A DNA stretch of 64,000 nucleotides. Source: Phyllobacterium chamaecytisi. GTDB taxonomy: Bacteria; Pseudomonadota; Alphaproteobacteria; Rhizobiales; Rhizobiaceae. The notes beneath the pieces were generated by a model. The model did not search any database. It saw nothing but the letters and a program-made list of their open reading frames with translations, and was not told where the DNA came from. This document shows positions 1 through 7,232 of this stretch, piece by piece. How positions within the stretch are numbered: the first letter of the stretch is position 1; every line of letters starts with the position of its first letter. The translations under genes and the position numbers were made by a program. Location of the stretch: NCBI RefSeq assembly GCF_020164455.1, contig NZ_JAIQWW010000018.1, forward strand, positions 1 through 64,000, given 5' to 3'.

Positions 1-3
1 CCG

Positions 4-40
4 GTGCGTGGTTCGACAAGCTCACCATGAGGGACGTTGG
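4..40. repeat. Copy of an intergenic palindromic repeat arm
   Basis: The first bases of the window contain the arm GTGGTTCGACAAGCTCACCA followed by TGAGGGA. The same arm occurs at 8703-8732, in inverted orientation at 8789-8818, and partly at about 37255-37275. It is a short dispersed intergenic element typical of rhizobial chromosomes. Its partner arm, if present, lies upstream of the window. Confidence 0.7.
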
Positions 41-56
41 GGGCGGTAGGGAGCCA

Positions 57-1040
57 TCACTCTACCGGGTAAGGCCCCTCGGTAAAGTTTTCTGGGTGGT
101 AGCCCTTGGATCCGATCAAGCGGGCCAAGGGGCTGCGTGTGTCATCGCCTGCTTTCAGCCGTTCGACGAGAAACCTGAAATCATATTTCGGCTGCCAGCC
201 GAGTTCTGTCCGCGCGCGCTCATTGACGTAGACGCGGTCGATGCTCGGCAGCATTCTCCAGCCGCGCCGCGCAAACTCGGCCGCGTATTCGGGCACACGG
301 CGCTGCACGGCACGCGGGGCATCGGCCCGCAGATCGGCCAGATCGTCTGGCGTAAACGGCGTTGTCGCACTGATGATATAGCGGCGAAAACCCAGTGCAG
401 GCGCCTTTTCCGCCGCCAGAAGATGCGCGCTCACGATGTCCTCGATATCCACCCGGCGGTAGAGAAACTCATTCATCTTGATGTTTTCGTCGGCAAAGCC
501 GCTTCGCACGTCCTTGTCGTCGTCCTCTTCCGGGAAAAATCGCGACGTGCGCAGCACCATCGTCGCCAACTGCTGGTTGCGATGAAACAGCTGGCAAAGG
601 TCTTCGGCTGCCGCCTTGGTCACCCCGTAAATATTCTTCGGGACAGGCCGCACATCTTCGGTAATCCAGGCAGCTGGCGCATCGTCGGGTGGCACCAGCG
701 CATCGCCAAAGACACTCGTCGTGCTGGTATATATAAAAGATTTGACGCCCGCCGCCACCGCTTCTTCCAGAAGGTTCAAAGTGCCGGTGATATTGGTATC
801 AACGAAATCCTGCCGCATGTGCGTGCCGACATGCGGCTTGTGCAGCGTGGCCGCATGGAAGACGATCTCGATACCGGCCATGCAGCGTTTGACGAAAGGC
901 CGGTCGGCTATTGATCCGACATGGGGGGTGAACGGTCCTGCCGCGATATCGAGCCCGGCGACCTCGCGACCTCTGCCCTGCAATGTGCGCACCAGCGCCT
1001 CGCCCAGATGGCCGGAGCTGCCTGTGACCAATATCGTCAT
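57..1040 (-). CDS. NAD-dependent epimerase/dehydratase family protein
   Basis: A 327-residue extended short-chain dehydrogenase. The N-terminus carries the Rossmann glycine motif TGSSGHLG (residues 7-14). An STTSVFG stretch is followed by YGVTK, the YxxxK catalytic pair, near residue 138. Length and motifs match nucleotide-sugar epimerase-like SDRs that act on NAD(P)-linked sugar substrates in the cytoplasm. The substrate cannot be told from sequence. The start is the only ATG that precedes the Rossmann strand, so it is firm. The gene stands alone, facing the repeat at the window edge. Confidence 0.88.
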   Translation of the reverse strand: MTILVTGSSGHLGEALVRTLQGRGREVAGLDIAAGPFTPHVGSIADRPFVKRCMAGIEIVFHAATLHKPHVGTHMRQDFVDTNITGTLNLLEEAVAAGVKSFIYTSTTSVFGDALVPPDDAPAAWITEDVRPVPKNIYGVTKAAAEDLCQLFHRNQQLATMVLRTSRFFPEEDDDKDVRSGFADENIKMNEFLYRRVDIEDIVSAHLLAAEKAPALGFRRYIISATTPFTPDDLADLRADAPRAVQRRVPEYAAEFARRGWRMLPSIDRVYVNERARTELGWQPKYDFRFLVERLKAGDDTRSPLARLIGSKGYHPENFTEGPYPVE

Positions 1041-1130
1041 GGTTGCGTCATTCCTCCCAGAACTGGAATCGGATGAAGGTTAGCATCGGGGATGATCGGG
1101 AGTGAAGGGTGGCGGCACGGGGCGATGCCG

Positions 1131-1310
1131 ATTATCTCTCCCCTTGCGGGAGAGAAAGCGATTTCAGCATCTTAGCCCTTGCTAAGTGCTAGAAATCGCC
1201 AGAGAGGGGATTTCAAATCATCCGCTGCTAATCCCCTCACTTGGATTTTCTAAGGATTTAGCACGTGCTAAATCCAAGAAAATCCTTTCTCTCCCACAAG
1301 GGGAGAGATA
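1131..1310. repeat. RIME-like long palindromic intergenic element, copy 1
   Basis: A roughly 180-base element whose ends TATCTCTCCCCTTG and CAAGGGGAGAGATA are inverted repeats. Inside it are two further hairpins, GCGATTTC/GAAATCGC and TTGGATTTTCT/AAGAAAATCC. Near-identical copies lie at 19747-19926 and 30326-30501. The mosaic organisation resembles the Rhizobium intergenic mosaic elements (RIMEs). It has no coding capacity and fills most of the gap between the epimerase and the next gene. Confidence 0.85.
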
Positions 1311-1447
1311 GTCACTGACCTGCCAGTGCGAGGCCGTCCGGGCCTTCGCAGCGGCCTTACTATCGCCAGACAGCTGGTATTGCATCATGGCATCTTTGAG
1401 TTTACGGCCTAGAATGAGTGCCAGTCTCACGCGGCGGGGGTAATATT

Positions 1448-1798
1448 ATGAACGACTTTTATGTCGGACAGAAAGTCGTTTGTATCGACGACAAATTCAA
1501 GAATGTCAGCATCGATCAAATCATCCGAAAGGGCCAGATCTACACCATCCGCTGGATTGGCATGTACCAGCACTACGTCGATGGCGAATTCGTCGGCATC
1601 AAGGTCGAGGAGATCCACCGTGGCAATGATGATGGCCCCGAGGGTTACGGTGCGGCCGACATGCCTTATCGCGCGTCCCGCTTTCGTCCATTGGTGAAAG
1701 ACAAGATTAGCCAACTTCGAAAGCTGTTGACCCCCAAGCCGGATGAACCGGATGAACCGGCGAAGAAAACCCCGGTGAAAAAGAAGGAGAAGGTCTGA
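1448..1798 (+). CDS. Hypothetical protein with basic Pro/Glu/Lys-rich tail
   Basis: A 116-residue protein beginning MNDFYVGQKVVCIDD. A GGCGGGGG stretch 8 bases upstream supports ATG 1448 over the longer frame from 1418. The N-terminal part (VGQKVVCIDD, GQIYTIRWIGM) reads like a small beta-barrel fold seen in uncharacterised alphaproteobacterial and phage-associated proteins. The last 25 residues are a low-complexity run of DEPDEP, KKTP and KKKEK, charged and probably disordered. No catalytic motif, signal peptide or membrane segment is visible. I cannot assign a function. It sits alone between a repeat element and a non-coding stretch. Confidence 0.7.
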   Translation: MNDFYVGQKVVCIDDKFKNVSIDQIIRKGQIYTIRWIGMYQHYVDGEFVGIKVEEIHRGNDDGPEGYGAADMPYRASRFRPLVKDKISQLRKLLTPKPDEPDEPAKKTPVKKKEKV

Positions 1799-2401
1799 AT
1801 TTCCGGATTGGGCAAGGTATGGTGCGACCTTCATTATCGTTCGCGTCGACTGTCCAGAGCAAATTGGAACAATGCGCCGATGTTTCAAGAATTGCCGTCG
1901 GCGGCCTTATGAACGTTTCCCATTTATTCGCTATTCCTCCCCGGTTAGCCCGTGGATATCAGACCAAAGTATAACTCAGGCAAACCAGCGCATGATGGAG
2001 CATCCATCTCTGTCTCGCTACTGTGATCGTGGGTCGACATTGCTATTTGCCGTACTCACGACCGCTCCTTGTGAGCTTATATCTGACGAAGGATTGAAGC
2101 CGTGGATAAGATGGATACGCTTTGGTTAATGCTTTTTCTGATGGGCTCGGTGAGTATCGTCGCCCTTACATTCACGACCAGCGAAATATTCGCTCTGTAT
2201 TGAGCTCGAACCTGCGGACTTGCAACATGAGGGCTACAACTTGGCCCTCACTACGGTCCTATAAATCGGCGAGCCGCCTGGACATGCATTCAGTAGGCCA
2301 GGCAACAGCCACTCCAGGAAATACAGCCATCAAGGTGCGATAGACCCAGCGTTTAACAGCTCAAGCGTTGCCGTTGGGGGATGACGGCACGACTGGACGG
2401 T
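1799..2401. other. Gene-poor stretch
   Basis: About 600 bases between the hypothetical gene and the DHFR-like gene. The open frames here (1872-2129, 2122-2343) have atypical composition and no recognisable motif. Apart from the small membrane-peptide candidate at 2102-2203, I see nothing convincing. The composition is more AT-rich than the neighbours, and it may be a decayed gene remnant. Confidence 0.5.
2102..2203 (+). CDS. Possible small single-span membrane peptide
   Basis: A GTG start at 2102 follows GAAGGATTG by about 9 bases and opens a 33-codon frame. It could equally start at ATG 2111 (30 residues). The product is almost entirely one hydrophobic helix (LWLMLFLMGSVSIVALTF). The composition is that of a bona fide one-pass membrane peptide, but there is no family match I recognise, and a chance frame of this size is possible. 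It lies in an otherwise empty 600-base gap. Confidence 0.25.
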   Translation: MDKMDTLWLMLFLMGSVSIVALTFTTSEIFALY

Positions 2402-3061
2402 TCACGTCAGGTTTTTACGCCGTGCCAACTCTGCCTCGCTCGGCTGTTCGGATGCGAACGAGCCAGTGACAATGTCGCCCGCGCGCACGTATTTGTTGAT
2501 TGTGACGCCGGTGCCCGAGACCTTTGACGAAACGAGTTTCAGAGCGCCGGGAGAGGCATGGCTGCTGAACAGTCTCTTGCCCTTCCCCAATATGAGCGGA
2601 AACATGAAAATGTTCATCTCGTCGACCAGGCCATTTTTGAACAGAGTTTGCAGGAAACCAGTGGAACCCTGGGTCAACAGATCCGGCCCCTGCCCGCTTT
2701 TCAGCTTCGTGACTGCCGCGACCACATCCGGGCCCAGAGTTTGGCTGTTCTGCCAGTCGAGCTTCAGGTCTGGATTGCGGGTCGCGACATATTTGTTGAC
2801 GCGGTCGAACAACGGACCGATCGGATGGCCGGCGTCGACATACGGCCAATAGGCGGCAAAAATGTCGTAGGTTTTCCGGCCGAGCAGAAGATCAAAAGGC
2901 TTGGCAAACATCTCCCCCACGGCCTCTTCCCCTGCCTGGTCAAAATAGGGGGCAACCCAGCCGCCATATTTGAAGTCGCCTGTTGGGTCTTCGTCCGGGC
3001 CACCTGGTGCCTGCATGATACCGTCGAGGCTTACAAAAGCACCAGTAATGATCTTTCTCAT
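2402..3061 (-). CDS. Dihydrofolate reductase family protein (RibD C-terminal domain)
   Basis: A 219-residue protein of the RibD C-terminal/DHFR-like superfamily (YyaP/YwjB type). It begins MRKIITGAFVSLDGIMQAPG, the typical first strand and loop. LLGRKTYDIFAAYWP (about residues 59-73) is the conserved GRKTYE-like motif, and LLTQGSTGFLQTLFKNGLVDE is the substrate-loop helix. LILGKGKRLF follows. Such proteins are probably NADPH-dependent reductases, but the physiological substrate is unknown. The C-terminal EAELARRKNLT tail is common in the rhizobial members. It is monocistronic, with an intergenic space on both sides. Confidence 0.85.
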   Translation of the reverse strand: MRKIITGAFVSLDGIMQAPGGPDEDPTGDFKYGGWVAPYFDQAGEEAVGEMFAKPFDLLLGRKTYDIFAAYWPYVDAGHPIGPLFDRVNKYVATRNPDLKLDWQNSQTLGPDVVAAVTKLKSGQGPDLLTQGSTGFLQTLFKNGLVDEMNIFMFPLILGKGKRLFSSHASPGALKLVSSKVSGTGVTINKYVRAGDIVTGSFASEQPSEAELARRKNLT

Positions 3062-3149
3062 TTTTAGTCTCCTTCAACGCTGCCGTTATGCATTAAAGAC
3101 GTTCGCCAGTGGCATTTGCCGACAGCGCCGAGAAAAATTGCGCATCTGT

Positions 3150-4586
3150 TCATTTACCTAACAAACTTCGGACTGTACGCAGGATGGATGCATGCTCTCC
3201 TCGAGACGAGGCCGTTGTCGATCCATTCCCGGTAATTCCGGCAAGGTGCTGGGTTAGCTTGTTCTGGATTTCAGGATGATCTTGGAACAGCGACGCCAAG
3301 GTCAGTCCGTCAATCTCATACGCTTCGAGCACGGTCAAAGCTTGGTATTTGGTGGCTTGGGGGACCCCATCGATCTGGCCGAATATGGCACCCGGTGCAA
3401 GTCGTAGAACTTCCACACCATCACAAAGGGCCGATGCAGCTCCCGAGCGGACAATCATCAGGCTCGATGCACTATCCGCCCCTTCGAAAAAGATATCTCC
3501 AGGCCGGTACTGCCGTAGTTTCGCCGACACTTCCAGTTTATGGAGCTCGTCCTGTTCTAGATCCGCAAAGATCGGATTGTCCTGCAACAATTCCTGCAAC
3601 GTGTCCTGTGAGGCATGATTGGTGTGAATGTTTTCAACAAGGACGGAAGACGACGCCGGCGGGGCAAGAGAAATGCCGGTCTCGATACATTGGCGGTAGA
3701 CCAGATCGATAAGCTCGTTTCTGGCAGGAATTCTATCTGAGGGATGCCTGACGCGGAATTGCAGTTCGATGTCCATAGCAAAGGCGTCGATACCCTTCAG
3801 CGCGACAACGGGAGCAGGATCGTGAATGATGTTGTTTGCCCCAATCATGGCTTGCCGCATCTTCTCGACGACAAAAGATGGCGGGTGCACCGGCTTCACA
3901 CGGAGCGGCAGAACCAGCAGATGCGACTCGTCAGGACGATTGACGTTCGTCAGTCCGATCTTCGCCAGAAAGCTGTTCGGCAAAACGACGATGTTGTTTG
4001 CCGGCGTCAGGATGTGGGTTGAACGCCAGGTGCTCTCCACCACCCGTCCCTCGGTGCCGTCGGTTAGTATGATCCAGTCACCGATTCCATACGGGCGCCC
4101 CAATGTAAGCGCCAATCCGGAAAAGAGATCGTTCAGGGTGCTCTGCAGGGCAAGGCCAAGGATGATCGCGAGGACGCCGGAGGTCGCGAGGAGTGTTCCA
4201 ATTGCAAAGTCAAACACGAAGGCGAGAACCGAGAGCGTAACCGCAAGGTAGACTGCGGCGATGATCAGGTCCTGTAACACCCGGGCCTCGCGCGGCCTGC
4301 CGTCGAGGACAATATAGATGCGGACAAAGCCGATCGAGGCCCAGGCAAGATGTACCCACCACAGCGTCTTGGCTGCGATGAGCATAGCGCCGCCTTCTCT
4401 CATTGGCTCGAACTTGAGAGGCGAGATACCGTTTGCGAACAATATTGCTGTCATCGCGGCAAAGAATGCGATCTGGACCAGAAGGCGAGCTGTCGGACGA
4501 CTGCGCCCTTGCAAATGCCAGACAACGATGCCTGCAATACCGAGCGCAACAATTTGGAAAAGTGGTGAGACAAGCAGATCGAGCAT
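3150..4586 (-). CDS. Small-conductance mechanosensitive channel with C-terminal cyclic-nucleotide-binding domain
   Basis: A 478-residue inner-membrane protein with four or five predicted helices in residues 1-170. The last, around LATSGVLAIILGLALQSTL, is the glycine/alanine-rich MscS pore helix. An MscS beta domain follows (GRPYGIGDWIILTDGTEGRV, TWRSTHILTPANNIVVLPNS). Residues ~350-450 form a cNMP-binding fold (RQYRPGDIFFEGADSASSLM, then RLAPGAIFGQIDG). The phosphate-binding cassette lacks the usual Arg (FGQIDGVPQATKYQA), so nucleotide binding is uncertain. ATG 4586 is chosen because AGGAG lies 9 bases upstream. The longer frame begins at a TTG with poor spacing. Confidence 0.88.
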   Translation of the reverse strand: MLDLLVSPLFQIVALGIAGIVVWHLQGRSRPTARLLVQIAFFAAMTAILFANGISPLKFEPMREGGAMLIAAKTLWWVHLAWASIGFVRIYIVLDGRPREARVLQDLIIAAVYLAVTLSVLAFVFDFAIGTLLATSGVLAIILGLALQSTLNDLFSGLALTLGRPYGIGDWIILTDGTEGRVVESTWRSTHILTPANNIVVLPNSFLAKIGLTNVNRPDESHLLVLPLRVKPVHPPSFVVEKMRQAMIGANNIIHDPAPVVALKGIDAFAMDIELQFRVRHPSDRIPARNELIDLVYRQCIETGISLAPPASSSVLVENIHTNHASQDTLQELLQDNPIFADLEQDELHKLEVSAKLRQYRPGDIFFEGADSASSLMIVRSGAASALCDGVEVLRLAPGAIFGQIDGVPQATKYQALTVLEAYEIDGLTLASLFQDHPEIQNKLTQHLAGITGNGSTTASSRGEHASILRTVRSLLGK

Positions 4587-4807
4587 AATCGGTGGCTCCT
4601 GAAGCAAGCTAACGAGGCCCGTTTCTGATTTTGGCCCCGCCAACGCTCCTTAGCTTACTTCATTGGAAGGACAAGCGCCTTTTCGTCAGTATCGACGACG
4701 AAGGCCGCAAGCATTTTTTGCCGCCAAAGCCTGGTAGACCTCCGCTCGCAGCGTTCGTCAGGCATGCCCATATTGCGCACCACCGCCATTTTTCCTAAAT
4801 ACGGCGC

Positions 4808-5356
4808 ATGAAAGTCAAAGATACCGATATTATCATCGTTCCCGGCTATACCAATTCCGGCCCCGATCACTGGCAGACGCGCTGGGAGACAAAGCTTTCC
4901 ACCGCGCGCCGCGTCGAGCAGGCGGAGTGGACGAAACCTGTGCGCGAGGACTGGGTGGCCGAGGTGGTCAAGGCGATCGACGCCGCGACGCGCCCGGTGG
5001 TCGTGGTGGCGCATTCGCTTGGCGTGCCGACCTTCATCCATGCTATCCCCGAGATCGGCGACAAGGTCAAAGGCGCGTTTCTGGTAACGCCGCCGGATGT
5101 TTCCAACCCGAAGATCCGGCCGAAACATCTTATGACCTTCGGCCCCTACCCGCTGGAACCGTTACCATTTCCATCCATCGTCGTTGCCAGCCGCAACGAT
5201 CACTATTGCTCCTACGAAGTAGCGGATGAACTCGCCGCATCATGGGGTTCGATGATCATCGATGCGGGCGACAGCGGCCATCTCAATTCTGAATCCGGCC
5301 ACGGCCCTTGGCCGGAGGGTTCGATGGTTTTTGCAAAGTTTCTCTCGCAACTTTGA
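4808..5356 (+). CDS. RBBP9/YdeN-family serine hydrolase
   Basis: A 182-residue single-domain alpha/beta hydrolase of the Ser_hydrolase (RBBP9/YdeN) family. The first strand IIIVPGYTNSGPDHWQTRW carries the family's GxxxSGPxHWQ signature. The nucleophile elbow is AHSLG (about residues 69-73). The acid is in ASRNDHYCS, and the histidine is in GHLNSESGHGPWPEG. All three catalytic residues are present and the length is normal. It is predicted to be cytoplasmic, with an unknown carboxylester or amide substrate. It is divergent from the MscS gene and starts at the first ATG after the intergenic space. Confidence 0.9.
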   Translation: MKVKDTDIIIVPGYTNSGPDHWQTRWETKLSTARRVEQAEWTKPVREDWVAEVVKAIDAATRPVVVVAHSLGVPTFIHAIPEIGDKVKGAFLVTPPDVSNPKIRPKHLMTFGPYPLEPLPFPSIVVASRNDHYCSYEVADELAASWGSMIIDAGDSGHLNSESGHGPWPEGSMVFAKFLSQL

Positions 5357-5480
5357 TACGTTGGCTTAGCTGACGGACCCCAAAAGCGATGTCTTCCTTG
5401 ATCTCTGCGGGCATTGCTATAGGCTCGACCGAAGCAGTGTCTGCGGACAGCAAAAACTGCGCTTTAATGGAGGAACAGAC

Positions 5481-6140
5481 ATGAAATTATACTCGCGGCC
5501 GCTATCCCCCTATTCCTCCATCATCCGCTGCATCGCCTATTACAAACAAGCTCCCATCAAGATCGTCGCGCCGCCCTCGGGATTTCCGATCCCGGAAGAA
5601 TTCCGCGCAATTTCGCCGTTCAACCGCATACCGGTGCTGATCACCGGCTCAGGCCTCACCATCGTCGAAGCCTCGGTGATCGCCGAATATCTGGAAGAGC
5701 ATTTCCCCGAACCAGCGCTGCTCCCGGCAGATTCCCGCGACCGGGCCATCGTGCGCATGACTGCCCGTACGGCCGAACTCGAGGTGCTGGCGCCGGTGAT
5801 GGAACTTTTCGAGCTGTTCTTCAGGAAGTCGAAGGATGATGCGCGCATCAGCAAGCTGTTCAAGCAGATGGAAATCGGCCTGACCGAGATTGAAAAGCGT
5901 ATCGGTAATGGCCCTTACGCGCTGGGCGATCAGATGACGCTGGCCGACGCCTGGCTGACGCCGACACGTTTCGTCTTCAACAATTTCCGTGTGATGTCCG
6001 GCCGCGAGGATCTGCTCGATCCCTACCCCAAATTCGATGCGCTTCAGCAACTGATTATTCAGGATCCGGTGCTATCGCTGGTTTGGTACGAAATGACCGA
6101 CGGGCTCAAAGTGTTCCAGGGTGAACTCGAGTCCGCTTAA
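5481..6140 (+). CDS. Glutathione S-transferase family protein
   Basis: A 219-residue cytosolic GST. The N-terminal thioredoxin-like half (MKLYSRPLSPYSSIIRCIAY) has Ser/Tyr near the glutathione thiolate site. NRIPVLITG carries the cis-proline, and the gamma-glutamyl-binding motif is VEAS with an E-A-S arrangement. The C-terminal helical domain has the conserved Asp in GDQMTLADAWLTP. It probably conjugates or reduces electrophilic substrates with glutathione; which ones is unknown. ATGGAGGAACAGAC before the ATG gives a strong ribosome-binding site. The lipoprotein gene follows 23 bases downstream, suggesting co-transcription. Confidence 0.9.
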   Translation: MKLYSRPLSPYSSIIRCIAYYKQAPIKIVAPPSGFPIPEEFRAISPFNRIPVLITGSGLTIVEASVIAEYLEEHFPEPALLPADSRDRAIVRMTARTAELEVLAPVMELFELFFRKSKDDARISKLFKQMEIGLTEIEKRIGNGPYALGDQMTLADAWLTPTRFVFNNFRVMSGREDLLDPYPKFDALQQLIIQDPVLSLVWYEMTDGLKVFQGELESA

Positions 6141-6163
6141 ATTCCAGACCGGAGAAAATACGC

Positions 6164-6580
6164 ATGAAGACGCCGACGATCGCAATCGCCGTAATAATTT
6201 CGCTCGGCGTCCTTGCCGGTTGTCAATCGAAAGGCAAACCCGGGCCGGGCTCTCTGGCCTTCGCATCGGAAAAAGCCGCGTTGCCAACGATGGAGCGCGT
6301 GGCGATCGCCGCCAATAATTGCTGGTTCAAATCAGGCGATTCAAGCTTCAAGCCGTACCGCCTGGCGCCGGAACTGAATTCCTATTCGGGACGCCCGCGC
6401 ATCCTCGTCGTCCCCGCGAGCAATCCGGGCGGTCGCCCGCTTCTCGTCGTGCATGCGGAAGGCAATCCGGCGAAGGTCGAAGCCTTCGGTCCGCTCATGA
6501 GCAATTCCGCGGGAAATCGTATCGCCGGGGATGTGCGGCGGTGGGCAGGCGGGCAGACATCGTGCTCGGCCAGCGGATGA
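6164..6580 (+). CDS. Small predicted lipoprotein
   Basis: A 138-residue protein with a lipoprotein signal peptide (residues 1-19, hydrophobic IAVIISLGVLAG) and lipobox LAGC, Cys20 being the lipidation site. The mature part contains one more Cys pair candidate (NNCWF and TSCSASG) and no enzymatic motif. Lipobox position and length fit a periplasm-facing lipoprotein. Function is unknown. It follows the GST gene by 23 bases on the same strand and is convergent with the DUF1127 gene downstream. Confidence 0.82.
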   Translation: MKTPTIAIAVIISLGVLAGCQSKGKPGPGSLAFASEKAALPTMERVAIAANNCWFKSGDSSFKPYRLAPELNSYSGRPRILVVPASNPGGRPLLVVHAEGNPAKVEAFGPLMSNSAGNRIAGDVRRWAGGQTSCSASG

Positions 6581-6620
6581 AAATGGCTGAGGCCGTGCGC
6601 AGTGCGCCGGCCTCATCACC

Positions 6621-6839
6621 TCAGGAATAATACCTTTCGAGATCCGCTTCCACGTGATCGCGTGTCAAGCCGAGGTCTTTCAACCCGTCATCACCGAGCG
6701 ATCCAAGCTCCAGTCTCGTCCGCCGCTTCACGGCTGCATTTTCCAGCCAACGCATGACGCGGGTAAGCAAGTCGTATTGGAATGCTGGTACCTGGCCGAA
6801 ATGAAAGGACCTGCCAGGATCTATGTAGATCGGACCCAT
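6621..6839 (-). CDS. DUF1127 (YjiS-like) small protein
   Basis: A 72-residue protein whose last 45 residues are the DUF1127 domain: RVMRWLENAAVKRRTRLELG, followed by LGDDGLKDLGLTRDHVEADL. This basic-helix plus L-x-D-x-GL-D-GL pattern is typical. In alphaproteobacteria, DUF1127 proteins are small arginine-rich factors, some linked to RNA metabolism and phosphate or stress responses; that is family knowledge, not visible here. It lies next to a second DUF1127 gene in the same orientation, 67 bases away. Confidence 0.85.
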   Translation of the reverse strand: MGPIYIDPGRSFHFGQVPAFQYDLLTRVMRWLENAAVKRRTRLELGSLGDDGLKDLGLTRDHVEADLERYYS

Positions 6840-6906
6840 ATTCGCCTCCTTGTGACGAGCGATCGCCTCTCATATCGGTATTGGCGCCCCCCGTCGCAAG
6901 AGCGCC

Positions 6907-7140
6907 TCAATCCCAGAAGAAACGCTTGGTCTCGCGACGCGCTTGCGCAGGTTCAATACCGACATCATTCAACAGATCATTGCTAAGCTCGCTGAGATGC
7001 ATGCGCGTCCGGCGCTTCATCATCGCGTTGCCAAACCAGCGGATCAGTGCGGAGGCCGTGTGCAACAATCCGCTGTTCTGAGAACGTGCCGCGTGGCTTT
7101 CGGCGCCACCAGGCCTTCTGATTGTATCTATTGTACTCAT
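6907..7140 (-). CDS. DUF1127 (YjiS-like) small protein
   Basis: A 77-residue protein starting MSTIDTIRRPGG. ATG 7140 is preferred because AAGGA lies 8 bases upstream, while the ATG at 7146 is only 2 bases from it. The DUF1127 part is ALIRWFGNAMMKRRTRMHLS, then ELSNDLLNDVGIEPAQARRE. It is upstream of, and in the same orientation as, the 6621-6839 paralogue, so the two may share a transcript. It is divergent from the mocR-type gene, and the intervening 90 bases contain palindromes. Confidence 0.85.
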   Translation of the reverse strand: MSTIDTIRRPGGAESHAARSQNSGLLHTASALIRWFGNAMMKRRTRMHLSELSNDLLNDVGIEPAQARRETKRFFWD

Positions 7141-7162
7141 TGTCATTGTCCTTGGGAGGTCA

Positions 7163-7214
7163 AATTGACTCTTTTTCGTGCGATTGTTATATGAATTGAC
7201 TCAATTGGAATCGC
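7163..7214. promoter_or_regulatory. Candidate MocR operator/promoter region
   Basis: The space between the DUF1127 gene and the MocR gene contains the perfect palindrome AATTGA-C-TCAATT (7194-7206) nested in GCGATT (7180-7185) and AATCGC (7209-7214). AATTGACTC also occurs as a direct repeat at 7163 and 7194, 31 bases apart. MocR-type regulators commonly bind repeated sites in their own divergent promoter. The assignment is inference. Confidence 0.5.
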
Positions 7215-7232
7215 AATAGTATAATTGTTACC

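Noticed and set aside
27-914. Long plus-strand frame of 295 codons
   Set aside because: It is antisense to the epimerase gene, which has clear Rossmann and YxxxK motifs. The plus-strand translation has no domain features.
1872-2343. Two short frames in the gap before the DHFR-like gene
   Set aside because: Unusual residue composition (Arg/Ser/Tyr-rich), no ribosome-binding site and no recognisable family.
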